This document shows, piece after piece, positions 27,045 through 35,660 of a DNA stretch of 64,000 bases (positions within the stretch are counted from its first letter, which is position 1; the number at the start of each line of letters is the position of its first letter). Both the position numbers and the translations under genes were made by a program. Source of the stretch: Streptomyces albospinus (GTDB taxonomy: Bacteria; Actinomycetota; Actinomycetes; Streptomycetales; Streptomycetaceae); contig NZ_BMRP01000025.1 of NCBI RefSeq assembly GCF_014648695.1, positions 26,464 to 90,463 on the forward strand, given 5' to 3'. The notes beneath the pieces were generated by a model. That model searched no databases. It was not told the DNA's origin and worked only from the letters and a program-made list of their open reading frames with translations.

Positions 27045-27427
27045 GGGTACTCCACCTGGGGTGCGACGGCCCGCAAGGAGGTGCGGCGGGCCTGGGGTCA
27101 CACCCATCCTCACGGCGCTCATCTGCGGAAACATCGCTCCGCGGGCTGGACTTGGTGTCTGTCCGAGGTAAGTGCCCGCCGGGGGCTTCTCCGTCTTGGG
27201 GCAGAGCCGCGGCCGGTGGTGCTCTGCCTTTGGGGAGAGGCACGCTCTGGAGAGAGGCGAGCCGGACCAGGGAAACGGCGAGGGACCGTTGTGCACAGCC
27301 GCCGCTATCGCCGGCCGGGGAACGGATCGACTCCGACCGCGGCCTCCGACTGCTCACGCGCAAGGAGCTGGCCGGGCAGGGACCCGGGCCGGCGCCCATG
27401 GCGGTGCCCGTCACCTGCCGGTTCCTG
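27045..27427. other. gap between response regulator and ABC genes
   Basis: A 383-bp non-coding stretch within a same-strand cluster, long enough to hold a separate promoter for the ABC genes. Purine-rich repeated elements (ggagaggc, ggagagaggc) occur near 27235-27260. It is the natural place for response-regulator binding. Confidence 0.4.
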
Positions 27428-28096
27428 TCAGGAGGTCAGGCCCGCCTGATGGGCGAGGAGCGCCGCCTGGACCCGGCTCGCCGAACCGGTCTTGTCGAGG
27501 ATCGCACCGACATGGCTCTTCACCGTGCCGATCCCGATGCCGAGCCGACCGGCGATGTCCTGGTTGGACAGCCCCTCGCCGAGCATCGCGAGAACCTCTC
27601 GCTCCCGGGCGGTGAGCCGGACCATGCGGTCCTCTCCGACTGCGGTATCGGCTTCGCTGCCGCGGAGCATCCGGGCGATCACCGTCCCGGTCACACCCGG
27701 GGAGAGCACGGCGTCGCCGGCCGCAGCCGCCCTGACCGCGCTGATCAGCTCCTGCGGCCCTTCATCCTTCAAAAGGAAGCCCGTAGCGCCTTCCCGTAGC
27801 GCGCGGACGACGTTGTCCTCCTCGCCGAACGTGGTCAGCATCACGATCCGCGGCGCGGGATCGAGGGCGAGCAGCGGTGCGATCGCGGCCAGGCCGTCGC
27901 ACACCGGCATCCGGATGTCCACCAGCGCCACGTCAGGGCGGTGGGCGGCGGCCATGTCGGCGGCCTGCCGCCCGTCCGATGCCTCGGCGACGACGTCGAT
28001 GCCGTCGGCGTGCCGGAGGATCAGGCGGACACCGTGCCGGACCATCGTTTCGTCGTCGGCGAGCAGGACGCGGATCGGCTGGGTGGGCTCGGTCAC
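27428..28096 (-). CDS. NarL/LuxR-family response regulator
   Basis: A 222-residue two-component regulator. Receiver domain: acidic pocket LLADDETMV, phosphoacceptor Asp60 in VALVDIRMP, conserved Thr in LTTFGEEDN and Lys in FLLKDEGP. The C-terminal LuxR helix-turn-helix reads LTAREREVLAMLGEGLSNQD followed by GIGTVKSHVGAIL. Its GTG overlaps the kinase stop by four bases (GTGA), implying translational coupling. Probably activates the downstream ABC transporter. Confidence 0.96.
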   Translation of the reverse strand: MTEPTQPIRVLLADDETMVRHGVRLILRHADGIDVVAEASDGRQAADMAAAHRPDVALVDIRMPVCDGLAAIAPLLALDPAPRIVMLTTFGEEDNVVRALREGATGFLLKDEGPQELISAVRAAAAGDAVLSPGVTGTVIARMLRGSEADTAVGEDRMVRLTAREREVLAMLGEGLSNQDIAGRLGIGIGTVKSHVGAILDKTGSASRVQAALLAHQAGLTS

Positions 28097-29811
28097 GGGG
28101 TCTCCCAGGGTACGGCGTCCCGGACCGACGGGACGGTGAAACGGTCGATGGCGATCAGACGCTGCGAGGCGTCGAAGCAGTAGCGGGCCACCGTCAGGCC
28201 GCCGGGGCGGCTCTCGGTGGCGCCGTTGAAGGGATAGATGCAACCGGCTGAGCCGAGGGGGCGGGGCGGCTCGTGGCCGGTGGCCGCGGCCCGGACCGCC
28301 GCGTTGTCCAGTACGCCCGTGCCCGCTACTTCCTGGTAGGTCATACCGACGCGGGGCAGCGGCGGCGGCCCGTTCTTGTGGGGATGAGCGGCGTACACGA
28401 AGCCGACCTCGAGGACCATCAGCACGCACAGCGCCACCAGCCCGAAGGCGAGCGTCAGCGCCTCGATGGTCCGACGACCGGCCGGTAGTGGGCCTTCACC
28501 GTCCCTGCTGCCCGCCGTCCCTGACGGGGCATCGCCTTCCGCCGTCCCGGACACCGCAGGCAGCGGGCCGGACCGCTCCATGACGACGGCGTCACCGGGA
28601 TCGGCCGGCACGAGTGCATCCACCTGAAACCCACCGGAGGGCAGCGGGGCGGCATGGAACGTCCCACCGAGCAGTTCCACCCGCTCCCGCAGACCCGTCA
28701 GACCGCGACCGGTGCCCCTGCCCTCGGCGGCGACCGGCGGCCTCGGCGGAGCACCGTTGCGGACGGTGACCCGCACGTCCTCGTCACCGTGCACGACCGT
28801 CACGGCGACGTGCGCCGCGCTCGCGTACCGGTGCACGTTGGTCAGGGCCTCCCGCACCACCCGCTGCACCGCGCGCCGTACCCGCGCCGGGCGGGCATCG
28901 AGATCCGGCCCCGTCCAGTCGAGCCGTACGGCGATCCCTCCGTCGCGGGACTGCGCCACCAGTGTCTCGATGTCGGCGCGTGAGCCGGTCGCATCCGTGA
29001 GCACATCCGGCCCGGTGTCCCGGCCGAGCGGCCCGAGCACCCCGAGCGCCTGCCGCAGTTCACGCATCGCGTCCCGGGTGGCCTGCCGCACCAGCACCGC
29101 CTCCTCGCGCAGTTCAGGAGCGGCTCGGGCCAAGGCCAGTTCCAGTCCGCCGGTGTGCAGCGAGACGAGACTGAGCCGGTGGCCCACCAGATCGTGCATC
29201 TCGGCGGCGATACGGGACCGCTCGTGCATGCGCGCCTCGCTGTCCGCAAGCCGGCGGGCCCGTTCCGCCGCGTCGCCGCGCTCCCGCAGCGCCCGCAGCA
29301 GACGGCCTTGCTGCCCGTACGCGGTACCGACCAGGCCCGGGACGATCACAGCGGTCGGCGTGAGCACCAAGCCGAGCGCCAGCCCGTAGAGCATCGGGCC
29401 TAGACCCAGCCAGGGCGCGGCCACCGTCGCGGATGCCACGACAAGGGCACCGGCCGCGCCCAGCAGCCCGCTCAGCCGCCGGGCCGGGACCGTCCGGCGG
29501 GCGACCGCGTACGCCGTCGCCGCCGTGATCGGTCCCAGACACGGAGCGGGGCCGATCAGCACCGCGAGCGTCAGGAGCACGGGACCGGGAAAGCGGCGGC
29601 GCAGCGGGAAGAGTGCGGCACCGAGCGCGATCGCCGGCAACTGGAACCCGGGGTGCGGCAGGTACTCAAACCGCGTGACCGCCCCATACACGGCCAGGGA
29701 TGCCAGGACCACGCCGACCGTCTCCGCCCCCGCCCGCCCGGCCCTTCCCCGCATCGCTCCCGCAGGGAGGCGATATCGGGCGAGATGGCTGAAGAGGCTG
29801 GCGAGAGGCAC
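28093..29811 (-). CDS. sensor histidine kinase (HisKA_3) with C-terminal extension
   Basis: A 572-residue kinase. Several N-terminal membrane helices (about 30-165), then dimerisation/phosphoacceptor helix with His206 in EMHDLVGHRLS, and HATPase_c with VVREALTNVHRYA and GRGLTGLRERVELLGG ending near residue 405. Unusually, about 165 more residues follow: a linker rich in Gly/Ser/Pro, a single helix near 445-465 (LAFGLVALCVLMVLEVGF), and a domain with two Cys (SAGCIYPF, VARYCFDAS) predicted outside the cell. Coupled to the response regulator by a 4-bp overlap. The tail may be a second sensor. Confidence 0.92.
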   Translation of the reverse strand: MPLASLFSHLARYRLPAGAMRGRAGRAGAETVGVVLASLAVYGAVTRFEYLPHPGFQLPAIALGAALFPLRRRFPGPVLLTLAVLIGPAPCLGPITAATAYAVARRTVPARRLSGLLGAAGALVVASATVAAPWLGLGPMLYGLALGLVLTPTAVIVPGLVGTAYGQQGRLLRALRERGDAAERARRLADSEARMHERSRIAAEMHDLVGHRLSLVSLHTGGLELALARAAPELREEAVLVRQATRDAMRELRQALGVLGPLGRDTGPDVLTDATGSRADIETLVAQSRDGGIAVRLDWTGPDLDARPARVRRAVQRVVREALTNVHRYASAAHVAVTVVHGDEDVRVTVRNGAPPRPPVAAEGRGTGRGLTGLRERVELLGGTFHAAPLPSGGFQVDALVPADPGDAVVMERSGPLPAVSGTAEGDAPSGTAGSRDGEGPLPAGRRTIEALTLAFGLVALCVLMVLEVGFVYAAHPHKNGPPPLPRVGMTYQEVAGTGVLDNAAVRAAATGHEPPRPLGSAGCIYPFNGATESRPGGLTVARYCFDASQRLIAIDRFTVPSVRDAVPWETP

Positions 29812-30230
29812 AGTGACCAGTATCGATGTCCAGAAGCTACGGAGGCGTGCGCCTCACGGGGGATCCACCGCTCTACCGAAAGGCAGACGGCCAGGCGCAC
29901 GCGCCGGCTCACGGTGCCACGCGGCTGCGGTGACATTTCGTCGTTGTGGAGGTGGCATTCGGCGTCGTTCAGCTCTTGCCCGTGGTGCGGGCTCGCACCA
30001 CATCACCGGCGACCCCGCCGGCCGGCCGCCGGACCTCTGCTCGGCGCCGAGGCTCGGCGATGCCGGGATCGGTACGGAGGCCGCACGCGAGCCGACCCCG
30101 TCATCACCCTTCGTCACACTCAACATGAGGTGGGAAAACGCTCACCCGGTTCGGACTTGAGCCGGAGTATCACGCCAACCAGCGGGACGTTGCGAGCACG
30201 TGAAGCCGACTTCCGGTGGCCGGTCGCCTG
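29812..30230. other. intergenic region
   Basis: No supported gene. It holds the presumed promoter of the kinase-regulator-ABC cluster on the minus strand. No motif recognised. Confidence 0.4.
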
Positions 30231-30602
30231 TCACAAGGAACGGAGCGCGCCTCCGTCGATGTGGATCATGCTGCCGGCCGTGTAAGAGGCCCCGGGCGAC
30301 AGGACGACGGCTGCCAAGCGCCCGAATTCCTCGGGCGTGCCATACCGGCGAAGTGGTGTGTCGGCCGTCCGCTGGATGCGCGTTTGCCGGGGATCGCCCG
30401 TTGCCTGTTCGAGCTGGGTCAGGCGGTCGGTGGCGATGGAGCCGACCGCGAAGCCGTTGACCCTGATGCCGCGTGGGCCCAGTCCGTCGGCCAACGTCTT
30501 GGCGGCCATGGCGAGTCCTGGACGGAGCCCGTTGGACACGCTCATGTTCGGCCACGGGGACTTCACGGACAGGGATAGGACGAAGCCGATAGAGCCTCCG
30601 GC
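30231..30602 (-). pseudogene. short-chain dehydrogenase, N-terminal half lost
   Basis: The C-terminal half of an SDR enzyme. GSIGFVLSLSVKSPWPNMSV, then AMAAKTLADGLGPRGIRVNG and the usual tail FGRLAAVVLSPGASYTAGSM followed by IDGGA. The Rossmann TGxxxGIG half is missing. The 5' end runs into the 3' end of the phosphatase gene at about 30602, so a deletion joined the two loci. The usual YxxxK is SNGLR-like here, as in one divergent SDR subgroup. Confidence 0.8.
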
Positions 30603-31228
30603 CGGCCTGGCGTATAGCGGATGACGGTCAGGGCAGCGTTGCCGTGGTTGAGGCCGAGCCAGCGCCACTTCGGGGCGTCCGTGGCGTGCCGGACCAGCCA
30701 GCCGATCAGGAAGCTGTGGGTGACGACCAACTCGTGGCGTTCCCCGTTGTCTGCCACCGGGCCAGTGAACTGCTCCAGGGCCTGACGTGCCAACACTGGA
30801 CCGCGTTCGTGGTCCTCGGCCGTCGACCAGGAGAGGAAGCGCAAGAGGAAGTCGGCGCAGTCGGACGGCAGTTCATCTCGGTCCGGGAAGTATGGGACAC
30901 AGTCACCGGCACTCTCCGAGGCTGTGACCGCAGCACCGTCCAGGCGCTCGCCGATCAGGCGCGCCGTCTCCGCGGCCCGGGACAGCGGCCCGTGATGCAC
31001 CACCGAGATGGGGCGGTTCCCCAACCGACGGCCGAGCAGGACAGCCTGCCGACGGCCGTTGTCGGACAGTCCGCTCTCGTCCGGCAGCGCCTCGCCATGG
31101 CGCGCCAGGTACAGGTAGCGGGTGGCCAAAGGCGGCGCCCCGGGCTTCGGCGATCGGAGCCCCAGCCGGCGGCGACCGTTTTCCCCATCGCCCATTCGAG
31201 TCGAGCCACCAGTCTCCCTCTGATGCAC
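30563..31228 (-). CDS. histidine phosphatase family protein (C-terminus altered)
   Basis: A phosphoglycerate-mutase-like protein of up to 221 residues. The RHG motif (YLYLARHGEALPDE) carries the phospho-accepting His, HHGPLSRAAETARLIGERL the second motif, and ELVVTHSFLIGWLVRH the later catalytic His. After ALTVIRYTPGRP the usual C-terminal residues are replaced by ALSASSYPCP, read from the fused SDR remnant. The fold may survive. The start is uncertain: GTG 31228 (gaggt upstream) or ATG 31195. Broad-specificity phosphatase; substrate unknown. Confidence 0.8.
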   Translation of the reverse strand: MHQRETGGSTRMGDGENGRRRLGLRSPKPGAPPLATRYLYLARHGEALPDESGLSDNGRRQAVLLGRRLGNRPISVVHHGPLSRAAETARLIGERLDGAAVTASESAGDCVPYFPDRDELPSDCADFLLRFLSWSTAEDHERGPVLARQALEQFTGPVADNGERHELVVTHSFLIGWLVRHATDAPKWRWLGLNHGNAALTVIRYTPGRPEALSASSYPCP

Positions 31229-31341
31229 CTCACAGTGCCGTCACCGCGACGGAGTAACGGAGCGTGACCATTTTGTTACTGGCCCGTTATCGCGGTGATC
31301 CCGGCACAACGCCGGGATCAGGACAGAAAGGAAGTTCCGCC

Positions 31342-31644
31342 ATGGGCAAGGCAATGCGTGTGGTCGCGGGCGCCCTTGGGGCCGGTGCGCTGCTTCTGTC
31401 AGCGGCAGGCACGGCCAGCGCCGGAGGGGGCGACGAGGTCTTCGATCAGCACGTTCGGTGTTCGCCGTCGTTCAGCCTCCTGTTCCCCTCCACGGAGGGC
31501 TGCCGCACGAACATCTTTATCGACAACCAAAAGACGATCTTCAACCTCAGGCAGACCGCCGGGGGCGACATCAGCGGCATCGTCGTGAGCGGCGAGAGAG
31601 GCCTCGGCCGGGGAGTCCTCAACGGGAGAGGCCTCGGCCGCTGA
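31342..31644 (+). CDS. small secreted protein, 100 aa
   Basis: Sec signal peptide (MGKAMRVVAGALGAGALLLS, cleaved after TASA) preceded by the strong site aaaggaag. The mature part has two Cys (VRCSPSF and EGCRTNIF), a central beta-like region (NIFIDNQKTIFNLRQTAGGD) and an Arg/Gly tail in which gagaggcctcggccg occurs twice, giving GRGLGR repeats. No known family. Probably extracellular. Confidence 0.78.
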   Translation: MGKAMRVVAGALGAGALLLSAAGTASAGGGDEVFDQHVRCSPSFSLLFPSTEGCRTNIFIDNQKTIFNLRQTAGGDISGIVVSGERGLGRGVLNGRGLGR

Positions 31645-31852
31645 CACAAGCGCCGCACCCCGGGAGTGCGATCTTCCGGCGGTCCGGCGTCGCGCCTCAT
31701 TTACCTGCCCGCCGGATCCACCGGCGGGCAGTGCGCGCTCTCGTGGGTGACATCCGGAAGGATCTCTGCCGACGAACACGCCGAACGACAAGGACGCCGA
31801 CTTCCTCAGACCACAGCCGTCCTGACCGTCCTTGGGAACCACACCGGTGGTC

Positions 31853-32101
31853 TTACGACTCTCCTGTTCCCCCGACGTCCCGCCGGCTCGACACCGCAGC
31901 ACGCGCGATCGGCGACAAGCTCAGTGCCCGCTCCTCTTCGACGACCAGCCAGCCCTTCTCGAGGAGTGACTGCAAGAGCGGGCGGACCTCTTCTCCCAGT
32001 TCGTCCGCCATGTCGTCATCTGTGGGAAAGTGGCCGGCCCGGACGAAAGCGGCGACGCGGAGGACAAGAGCTTCCTCCTCCGCCGTGATGTTGAAGTCCA
32101 T
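31853..32101 (-). CDS. hypothetical 82-aa helical protein, possible winged helix
   Basis: Starts MDFNITAEEEALVLRVAAFV and contains TDDDMADELGEEVRPLLQSL and EKGWLVVEEERALSLSPIA, a helix-helix-strand pattern like a small winged-helix domain. No signal peptide. The frame is open upstream to 32194 but ATG 32101 best fits. Function not recognised; DNA or protein binding is a structural guess. Confidence 0.6.
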   Translation of the reverse strand: MDFNITAEEEALVLRVAAFVRAGHFPTDDDMADELGEEVRPLLQSLLEKGWLVVEEERALSLSPIARAAVSSRRDVGGTGES

Positions 32102-32226
32102 GCCGTTGAAGGTATCCGCACCACTGTGCTGCGGCACCCTTACGTCAGGGCCAGAGGCGGCGGGCCGACTCAGATCTTGACCTTGTCGAGGCATCGGCGC
32201 ACAGCGGCGATGCTCGTGTCGGTACC

Positions 32227-32385
32227 GTGTTCATCAGCGCTGTCATCAGCATCAGCACTTCCCGCCTCAGCGCAGGCATGAAGCTGGTCCGGATCGCCTT
32301 CGCGTTTGTGGCACCGTTCCTCGGAAGCGTGCTCTGGTTCTCCATCGGACGCCCAGACGCCCGACGCATACCCGCCACCCATTGA
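32227..32385 (+). pseudogene. PLDc_N-like small membrane protein, 5' part missing
   Basis: The open frame reads AVISISTSRLSAGMKLVRIA, then FVAPFLGSVLWFSIGRPDAR and a stop at 32385. This matches the second half of the phospholipase-D-nuclease N-terminal domain, a two-helix membrane module in many small actinobacterial proteins. The first helix is not encoded in frame upstream, so it is probably a remnant. Confidence 0.45.
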
Positions 32386-32522
32386 TGCCCGGCCCCGCGC
32401 TTGGGCGCAGTCCGACGGGTCATGGCCGGGCTCGCACCGTACAGGCCATGACCCGCTCGAACCGGATGCAGTCATGGACGTTCCCAACGGTGATCCTGAA
32501 GGCCGGCGGTCGAACCGGCCCA

Positions 32523-33911
32523 TCACAGGCTGGACGGATCTTCGCCGTCGCCCCGCCGCGGGGCGTCCTTGAGGCGGCCGGTCACCACCAAGTTGCCCTC
32601 CGGGGTGCGTCGCGCGAGGTAACCGGTGCGGAAGTAGCCGTCGGTGGTGAAGGAGCGTGCGTCCCGGTCAGGCGCCCGATAGTAGCCCCGCACGGTATAC
32701 GGACCGCGGGCGAGGAGTACCCCGGGCTCCCGGTCGGGCACGTCCTTGCCGTCGACGTCGACAATGCGGATCTCATCGTCGGGCGAGAGCGGGCGGCCCT
32801 GCGTGGTGAGCACGGTCTCGTCCGGATCAGCGAGCCGGGTGAGCGTGACCAACCCCTCGGCCATGCCGAAGACCCGTTGTAGACGACAGCCCAATTCGGG
32901 GCGTATCCGTTCGGCGGTCGCCCGGTGCAAGGGCGCGCCACCGATCTGCACGAGACGCAAACTGCTCAAGTCGGTCTGGACCGTGGGAAGTGCGTCGAGC
33001 CAGAGTTGGGCGGCGGCGGGCGCCACGGACGTGATGGTGATCCGCTCTCGTCCGATGACCGGAAGGCATTCGGCGGGATCCGGGTTCTCGACCAGGACGA
33101 CGGTACCGCCGACGGAGAGGGTGCCGACGATGCCGGGGCAGCCGAAGGTGAAGTTGAACTCAGCGGGCAGCGCGGCGAGATACACGTCGTTCTCGCTGAG
33201 CGACACCAGCTCGGCGGCGGCCCGCGCCTGGTAGGCGTAGTCGTTGTGGGTGCGCGGAATGATCTCGGGCGCCGCGGTGGTACCACCGGAGAGCAGGAAG
33301 AACGCCACCTGGTCGGCGCTCTGCGCAGGCGCCCGCGTGGACGGGGCGTCGATGGAGGCCAGCGGGAAGTAGTGGCACCCCGACCGGTCGGTCGAAAGGC
33401 CGCCGTACGGGGACGAGGTCCCCGGTGCCTGGTGGGTGAACACCCGCCGCAGAAAGGGCCCTTGGGCCGCGATGTCCGCGGCCATCGCCGTGTGGTCGAA
33501 GCCCTGGTACGTCGAGGGACCGACGTAGCCGGTCGCCTCGGTGACCCGCACGAGGTGGGACACCTCGGGCGCACGGTGCGGGACTGGGCAGAACACGGGG
33601 ACCGCGCCGACGCGCATCAGCGCGAAGACGGTGATGACGAACTCGGGAACGTTCGGTAGCTGGACGACGACCCGTTGCCCGGGCCGCAGGCCGCGCAGCC
33701 GGAATCCGGCGGCCATGCGGTCCGCGCGCCGGTTCAGGTTCGCGTACGTGATGCGGGTGCCGCCGTGCACGAGCGCGGTCCGCGGTCCGTATTGCAAGGC
33801 CCAGCCGCGCAGCAGGTTGTCCAGCGTAGTGCCATGCCAGTGCCCGGCCGCCCAGTAGCGGTCGACGAACTCCTCGGGCCAGGGAGTGCAACCGTCGAGC
33901 ATGGATGTCAT
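32523..33911 (-). CDS. aryl-acid adenylating enzyme (EntE/DhbE-like), truncated
   Basis: A 462-residue member of the ANL family, closest in pattern to 2,3-dihydroxybenzoate/salicylate-AMP ligases that start catechol siderophores. The core LSGGTTAAPEIIPRTHNDYA and FNFTFGCPGIVGTLSVGG are diagnostic. Two defects are visible. In the YRTGDL-type motif the ribose-binding Asp is Tyr (RTGYLARR). The C-terminal lid domain with its catalytic Lys is missing: after VVTGRLKD comes APRRGDGEDPSSL and stop, where NRGGEK is expected. Start ATG 33911 has agaagaaagcga upstream. No other siderophore gene is adjacent, so it is probably a pseudogene in practice. Confidence 0.85.
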   Translation of the reverse strand: MTSMLDGCTPWPEEFVDRYWAAGHWHGTTLDNLLRGWALQYGPRTALVHGGTRITYANLNRRADRMAAGFRLRGLRPGQRVVVQLPNVPEFVITVFALMRVGAVPVFCPVPHRAPEVSHLVRVTEATGYVGPSTYQGFDHTAMAADIAAQGPFLRRVFTHQAPGTSSPYGGLSTDRSGCHYFPLASIDAPSTRAPAQSADQVAFFLLSGGTTAAPEIIPRTHNDYAYQARAAAELVSLSENDVYLAALPAEFNFTFGCPGIVGTLSVGGTVVLVENPDPAECLPVIGRERITITSVAPAAAQLWLDALPTVQTDLSSLRLVQIGGAPLHRATAERIRPELGCRLQRVFGMAEGLVTLTRLADPDETVLTTQGRPLSPDDEIRIVDVDGKDVPDREPGVLLARGPYTVRGYYRAPDRDARSFTTDGYFRTGYLARRTPEGNLVVTGRLKDAPRRGDGEDPSSL

Positions 33912-34275
33912 TCGCTTTCTTCTGTACGGGTTGTCAACCGGAAGCCGTGCGGGTCGTGTGTCGTTGTGACCGGGCGCGGCAGCGGTGATCTCGACGGCGC
34001 GGCCCCGGCCTCCCTCCCCATCGCCCTCCTCTCAACGCCTGGGGGGCAACCCCTCCACCTTGACCTTGACAACCCAAGCTCTCAACACCCCTATACGCAA
34101 TGGGCTTTCCCGACCATGGACCCGGAGATCCCTCAGCAGAAAGTCCAATGAGCGCAGCTGACCAGGAGGCGTCCTCGGAGTTCGATCACCGCCCACGACG
34201 CATCGACTCGGAGCGCCTCCGCCCGGCCGGGGCCCGCTGACCAGGCCGCGGCCACCCAACGACGGCCGGCTGAGC
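33912..34275. other. intergenic region
   Basis: A plus-strand frame ends ...PYTQWAFPTMDPEIPQQK before a stop at 34151 but has no start signals or family. I see nothing else. Confidence 0.35.
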
Positions 34276-34872
34276 TCATTCACCAAGCCACTTGTCGCCC
34301 CGTATGCGGGCATGCAGATGTTCGTCGTGCCAGCCGTCCGCGTGCAGCAGGGCACTACGCATAGTGCCCTCCAGGGCGAAGCCGGCCTTCGTCGCAACCC
34401 GACAGGATGCCGGGTTGGCTACAGAATGGGTCAAGCGCAGCCGGTGCAGGCCCAGGTCATCGATCGCCCACCGGCTGAGGCGCACCGCGGCGTCGGCCAT
34501 CAGGCCACCGCCACGACCAGCCGGCAGCAGCCAATAAAGGATCTCCGCGCTCCCGCCCTTGAGGTCCATGTCCGCCCAACCGATCAAACCCATGGGGCGC
34601 TCACCGAGCCGCGCGATGGCCCAGATCGCTGCCTGCTCGGATGTCCAGCGCTCATGCCAGCTCGCGATCTTCGCTCGGGCGTCCTCCAGGGAGACGTCAC
34701 TCCCTGGACGGTTCCACTGCTGAACGTCCGGGTCGAGACTGGCATCCACGAGGGTCTGGGCATCATCTTGTCGCCACGGACGCAGTTCCACGTCCCCCGT
34801 GAGCCGGAACACGGGTTGTTCGATCCGGCTCATCCGGCCCGCAGGCACTACGGCAGGTGTCGAAGGGATCAT
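34276..34872 (-). CDS. GNAT acetyltransferase, RimJ/RimL type
   Basis: Up to 198 residues. VELRPWRQDDAQTLVDASLD opens the domain; AEILYWLLPAGRGGGLMADA carries the acetyl-CoA loop (RGGG), and LHRLRLTHSVANPASCRVAT then KAGFALEGTMRSA is the classic RimL C-terminal region. The first dozen residues are uncertain: ATG 34872 or ATG 34833 (MSRIEQPVF), neither with a good ribosome site. Acetylates an amine, perhaps a protein N-terminus or small molecule. Confidence 0.88.
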   Translation of the reverse strand: MIPSTPAVVPAGRMSRIEQPVFRLTGDVELRPWRQDDAQTLVDASLDPDVQQWNRPGSDVSLEDARAKIASWHERWTSEQAAIWAIARLGERPMGLIGWADMDLKGGSAEILYWLLPAGRGGGLMADAAVRLSRWAIDDLGLHRLRLTHSVANPASCRVATKAGFALEGTMRSALLHADGWHDEHLHARIRGDKWLGE

Positions 34873-34989
34873 CGCTGCATCATGCCACTCGGGCGCTGTC
34901 GCTCAACGGCCAACTCCAGGGTCAGCAGCAGGTACTGGCGCCGCACTCGGCGCTGTTTTGAATACTCCCATTGGTCATAGAATCGGCAT

Positions 34990-35628
34990 GTGACTACTGA
35001 AGATTCCGCATACGCGGTACTGGGTGCGTTGGCTGATCCCGTGCGCCGTCGGCTCTATCGGCACGTCGCCGCCGCCCCGGGTGAGGTAGGGCGCGATGCG
35101 GCCGCGGAAGCGGTCGGGGTTTCCCGATCACTGGCCGCCTTCCACCTGGACAAGCTGGTCGAGGCAGGACTGCTGGCCGTGTCCTTCCGACGACTGTCCG
35201 GGCGCACCGGCCCCGGGGCGGGGCGGCCGGCGAAGGTGTACCGGCGTGCCGAGGGTGAGCACGCCGCGTCCGTCCCGCCCCGGTCCTACGACGCCGCCAG
35301 TCGGCTGCTCGCCGAGGTGGTGGAGAAGGCCGGCTTGGACCGGGAGCTTCAGGCCGCGGCGAAGGCGGCGGGTGCGGCACATCCGGATGCGGCTGCCGGT
35401 GACATGGTCGAGGTGCTGCGGGCCCGCGGCTACCAGCCCTTCTGGGATGGGGAGACGCTGCGGCTGCACAACTGCCCCTTCCACGCGCTGGCCGAGGAGT
35501 TCCCCGCCTTGGTCTGCGGGATGAATCTGGCGCTGCTCGAGGGCCTGGCACCCGAGCAGTGGTCGCCGACGATGGATCCGTGTCGCGGCGGGTGTTGCGT
35601 GGCACTTTCTAAAAACCAGAGTCATTGA
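34990..35628 (+). CDS. ArsR-like winged-helix regulator with C-terminal Cys cluster (COG2345 type)
   Basis: A 212-residue regulator. N-terminal winged helix: YAVLGALADPVRRRLYRHVA and AVGVSRSLAAFHLDKLVEAG. The C-terminal domain keeps LHNCPFHALAEEFPALVCGM and ends DPCRGGCCVAL. The spaced Cys residues resemble the iron-sulfur ligands of SufR-like COG2345 regulators, so it may sense Fe-S, redox or nitric oxide. GTG 34990 directly follows an AT-rich stretch with ttgaat and tagaat. The DUF3291 gene begins 32 bases after its stop and may be the regulated partner. Confidence 0.88.
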   Translation: MTTEDSAYAVLGALADPVRRRLYRHVAAAPGEVGRDAAAEAVGVSRSLAAFHLDKLVEAGLLAVSFRRLSGRTGPGAGRPAKVYRRAEGEHAASVPPRSYDAASRLLAEVVEKAGLDRELQAAAKAAGAAHPDAAAGDMVEVLRARGYQPFWDGETLRLHNCPFHALAEEFPALVCGMNLALLEGLAPEQWSPTMDPCRGGCCVALSKNQSH

Positions 35629-35660
35629 CTATAGAAGCAAGGCCGGGCCATGCTGGGCCC

